Shown here: positions 13,917 through 16,316 of the stretch, in pieces
How positions within the stretch are numbered: the stretch's first letter is position 1
How the letters are laid out: each line of letters opens with the position of its first letter
NCBI GenBank assembly: GCA_964350135.1
Contig: CAYGJN010000061.1
Coordinates: 1 to 16,316 of the forward strand
Source of the DNA: CAYGJN01 sp964350135
GTDB taxonomy: Bacteria; Bdellovibrionota; Bacteriovoracia; Bacteriovoracales; Bacteriovoracaceae
Reading direction: 5' to 3'
DNA length: 16,316 nucleotides
The notes under the pieces: model-generated
What the model saw: the letters and a program-made list of their open reading frames with translations, nothing else
What the model was told of the DNA's origin: nothing
The model's database searches: none
Translations under genes and position numbers: made by a program

Positions 13917-14804
13917 ATGAAACTACTACTCTTAACTTTAATTGCTCTCTCTTTTTCTGCATTTGCAGGGATTGATGATTTTGAACCGTCTATTAAGACT
14001 TGTAATAATACAGGTAAGCTTAAGAAAGCTGCTAAGAAAGCAGACATTTCAAAGCTTGCTGCTCAGAAAATCTGTCGTGTGTATCTAAAGGATCTTGCAG
14101 ATACAGCTACTGACACAAAAATCAATGGTACAACTGATGACAAAGACATTGATGACCTACTTGAAGCTCTTGGGCTTAAGAGAAACGTTTATGCTCTTGA
14201 CCTAAGAATCAGATTTACTCAAGCTCTTTCTCCAAGCATTACTGAAGGTGCAGAAACAGCAAGAGAAGTTCTTCAAGCAGTAGACACTTGGCCATGTATT
14301 ATTCACCAACCATTTAATGGTTCAGACCTTTCAGGTTCAGCAAAAAATGAGACTACTGGTATTGCATTCTCTGTTCTTGCTAATTTAATTCAAGACGACT
14401 CTGGTTATAAATATGGTTATAGAAATAATGTTGAATTAGCTGGTGCTGATAGAAACAACGAAAATATTCGTTCAATTCGTTATGAATATTTTTGTGAGAA
14501 AGAAGGTAACGAAAACTGTACAGTTGAAAACTATGATCAAAGAGTTCTTTATATTGAAGAGACTCTTCAAGGACCTGGACTTATTACTTATATCTCTAAC
14601 TACCTAAGTGGTGGTGGTATTGATGCTGAAGAAGCTGTTATGCAACTTCTAAGAAATAAAGCTGTTCCAGCTCTTAATAATATCACTAATAATCAGTGTT
14701 CAGATTTTAGACTATTTACTGGTTGTGAAATGGTTGTAAATTACTATGAGTGTTTTGAAGATGTGAACACATTCTTCCAGCACCAGGGTTTTAAAATATT
14801 CTAA
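13917..14804 (+). CDS. Secreted cysteine-containing protein of unknown family
   Basis: The ATG at 13917 is preferred: GGAGGA (13907-13912) is 4 nt upstream and the product starts with a signal peptide, MKLLLLTLIALSFSAFA, followed by GIDDFEPS. A TTG at 13902 is in frame but would put extra residues before it. The 295-aa precursor has eight cysteines in the mature part (e.g. KTCNN, KICRVY, WPCIIH, YFCEKEG, NENCTV, NQCSDF, TGCEMV, YECFED), an even number that would suit four disulfides in the periplasm or outside. The first half is helix-rich and lysine-rich (KLKKAAKKADISKLAAQK). No known domain is recognised. Its codons (frequent CTT, CTA, GCT, AAG) look more uniform than in neighbouring genes, hinting at high expression. 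With the strong ribosome site and terminator it looks like an abundant monocistronic product. Confidence 0.88.
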   Translation: MKLLLLTLIALSFSAFAGIDDFEPSIKTCNNTGKLKKAAKKADISKLAAQKICRVYLKDLADTATDTKINGTTDDKDIDDLLEALGLKRNVYALDLRIRFTQALSPSITEGAETAREVLQAVDTWPCIIHQPFNGSDLSGSAKNETTGIAFSVLANLIQDDSGYKYGYRNNVELAGADRNNENIRSIRYEYFCEKEGNENCTVENYDQRVLYIEETLQGPGLITYISNYLSGGGIDAEEAVMQLLRNKAVPALNNITNNQCSDFRLFTGCEMVVNYYECFEDVNTFFQHQGFKIF

Positions 14805-14837
14805 GAAAAAGTTAAGCGGCAAACTTAATATTCAAGG

Positions 14838-14866
14838 CCGGAGGTTTTATCCTCCGGTTTTTTTTT
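14838..14866 (+). terminator. Strong intrinsic terminator of the secreted protein gene
   Basis: A perfect 7-bp GC-rich stem CCGGAGG/CCTCCGG (14838-14844 and 14851-14857) with loop TTTTAT is followed by nine T. The last T bases overlap the stop codon of the convergent VCBS gene (14865-14867). A smaller stem, TTAAG/CTTAA, lies just upstream (14813-14829 region). Confidence 0.92.
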
Positions 14867-16316
14867 ATCTACGACAAACCTTCTGCCCTATATGTGTTCT
14901 ACCGTTTTCACAAAGAGTTAGTGGAAGATGTCTTTTAAACTTGAGCTTCCTTAGATTATAGGTTTTCTTTAGTTGCCCTTTTCTTCCCCTATAAGGCCAA
15001 GCTACTTGCACCCACTGAGCTTTCTCTCCACTTCTAAGACCAAAACTAATACCTTTTTCGTTTTGAGATCCTTGCGCACCTTGATTGTATTCAACCCATT
15101 GCTTTTTAGTTCCTCGATTTGTTCTAAGAGTAATTAAAGAACCTATCCCATCACTATTAGAGTAACGGCCACTTAAGTAAAACCTTATAGACCTCTTGGA
15201 TTCACGAGGAATATGGTTTTCAAATAAATAAACACGACTCTTTATATTGTCATCACGTATTCGAGATTGCCCTGTCAATATGTCCATACGACCATCATTG
15301 TTAATATCAAGAATAATTGAGCCTGCAGGGTTTACAATATCGACTCCTACTTTCATAGCTTTATTAATAAATGAATGATCATTTTGTTGTTCAAAAAGAA
15401 CGAGCCTTGAATCAGGTGGAAAACCTGAGTTATCAACCAAAAGATCTAAGAGTCCATCGTTATTATAGTCAAACCAAAGAGATCTTCTATCTCCTTGGGA
15501 CCAATTGGGAGCATCTTCATTGGTGTATTGAGTTCTAATAAATTTTGGAGGAAAGTTTTTTTCCTTGCCAGTTAAAATTGAAGATCGGTCTACAGAGTCT
15601 TGATCCTGGTAATGAAAGAGCTCACCAACAAAAACATCAAAAATCCCATCGTTATTATAATCAGCACAACTCATGGTAAAAGTATTCCCACCACCTGTAA
15701 GTTCAAGCTGTCCCTCTCTATCAAAGGCAAGCCCTGCAGACTGAGCATAATCTTGATAACTTCTAACTTTTCTTTTTTTGTCATAAATATTCATCCACAT
15801 TTTATTTCGATAACCGGATGAAGAACTTACAAGAACATCGGGATATCCATTTTGATCGATATCACAAGTACTAGTCGCAAAGCTTGGAGTTGCATTTGGA
15901 TAAACTCTGTCTTCTGGCTCTGTTTTATATAACTCTCCTTGAAGAACAGAAGTATAATTATAAAACTTAAAACGATTTCCTTTAAGTAACCAGTCAGGGA
16001 CTAAATTTGTAGATCTATCCCCGTTATACTGAAACCAGTTGCCTAGATACATATCGAGTTTTCCATCTAAGTCATAATCAAAAAGTGAAACTGAAGAGAT
16101 TGGAAGACTTTTTACTTTTTCCAGATCCGAGTGTTGAATAATATTTTGCTGTTCAGTGAAGTAAATTTTTCCTTTTCTAATTTTCCCACTAAAAATCCGT
16201 AGAGGAGACTTTGTTAACTCACTTTTTTGATTCAAAGTTACAACCAATGCATCTATAACTCCGTCTTTATTAATATCAGTAAAATTTAAATAACTAAGAC
16301 GAATAGGTCTTCCGAA
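14865..16316 (-). CDS. VCBS/FG-GAP repeat protein with ASPIC/UnbV domain (N-terminus outside the window)
   Basis: The frame is open through the right edge, so the ATG-like start inside the window is not the real one; 483 residues are visible. They contain six Asp-rich calcium-binding-type repeats of the form D-x-D/N-x-D-G-x-x-D: DINKDGVIDALVV (at the edge), DYDLDGKLDMYLG, DIDQNGYPDVLVS, DYNNDGIFDVFVG, DYNNDGLLDLLVD and DINNDGRMDILTG. These are blades of an FG-GAP/VCBS beta-propeller. The C-terminus has the ASPIC/UnbV pattern: NSDGIGSLITLRTN, EYNQGAQGSQNEKGISFGL, QWVQVAWPYRGRKGQ. Such proteins (related to CRTAC1) are secreted or surface-exposed and may bind ligands or aid adhesion. A signal peptide should lie beyond 16316. 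It converges on the secreted protein gene. Confidence 0.93.
   Translation of the reverse strand, partial: FGRPIRLSYLNFTDINKDGVIDALVVTLNQKSELTKSPLRIFSGKIRKGKIYFTEQQNIIQHSDLEKVKSLPISSVSLFDYDLDGKLDMYLGNWFQYNGDRSTNLVPDWLLKGNRFKFYNYTSVLQGELYKTEPEDRVYPNATPSFATSTCDIDQNGYPDVLVSSSSGYRNKMWMNIYDKKRKVRSYQDYAQSAGLAFDREGQLELTGGGNTFTMSCADYNNDGIFDVFVGELFHYQDQDSVDRSSILTGKEKNFPPKFIRTQYTNEDAPNWSQGDRRSLWFDYNNDGLLDLLVDNSGFPPDSRLVLFEQQNDHSFINKAMKVGVDIVNPAGSIILDINNDGRMDILTGQSRIRDDNIKSRVYLFENHIPRESKRSIRFYLSGRYSNSDGIGSLITLRTNRGTKKQWVEYNQGAQGSQNEKGISFGLRSGEKAQWVQVAWPYRGRKGQLKKTYNLRKLKFKRHLPLTLCENGRTHIGQKVCRR

Overview
The window is a low-GC (roughly one-third G+C) bacterial chromosomal segment with dense, mixed-strand genes. 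Several genes carry Gram-negative-type signal peptides or a lipobox, and there are an ECF sigma/anti-sigma pair, a type III glutamine synthetase, an M61 peptidase, a LysR regulator and a VCBS/ASPIC-UnbV repeat protein. This mix, with many short secreted proteins of unknown family, would suit a Bdellovibrio-and-like organism of the Bacteriovorax type. That placement is inference; there is no 16S or other marker here.

Left end (1-1710): the start of a lipoprotein gene on the minus strand, then a complete tRNA-Leu(UAA). The tRNA is followed by about 270 bp of unusually structured DNA: a 27-bp inverted repeat that begins at the tRNA CCA, an antisense copy of the T arm, smaller hairpins, and a 19-bp imperfect copy of the tRNA 3' end. 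Next comes a secreted protein made of about five related modules, closed by a clear terminator.

1961-4485: a minus-strand pair (secreted retropepsin-like aspartic protease followed by a GNAT acetyltransferase) is divergent from an XRE-type regulator.

4523-6867: a minus-strand cluster of a SAM methyltransferase, an ECF sigma factor, its membrane anti-sigma factor (4-nt overlap), and then a broken gene for a small secreted protein. That last gene is missed by simple ORF calling because it needs two frame changes.

6898-10528: a bacterial homologue of METTL25/RRNAD1 methyltransferases runs towards glnN (type III glutamine synthetase). The glnN terminator lies inside the last codons of the methyltransferase gene. 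glnN has a good sigma-70 promoter, and a 36-codon ORF lies just upstream of it.

10769-13785: an M61 glycyl-aminopeptidase-type protease with a C-terminal PDZ domain is divergent from a two-gene operon: an A-type (IscA/ErpA-like) protein lacking the C-terminal Cys-x-Cys, and a LysR regulator.

13917-16316: a cysteine-rich secreted protein of unknown family with a strong terminator converges on a VCBS-repeat/ASPIC-UnbV protein that runs off the right edge.

No insertion sequence, CRISPR array, phage gene or obvious defence system is visible. The least explained parts are the tRNA-Leu downstream element, the five-module secreted protein, the METTL25-like enzyme and the cysteine-poor A-type protein.
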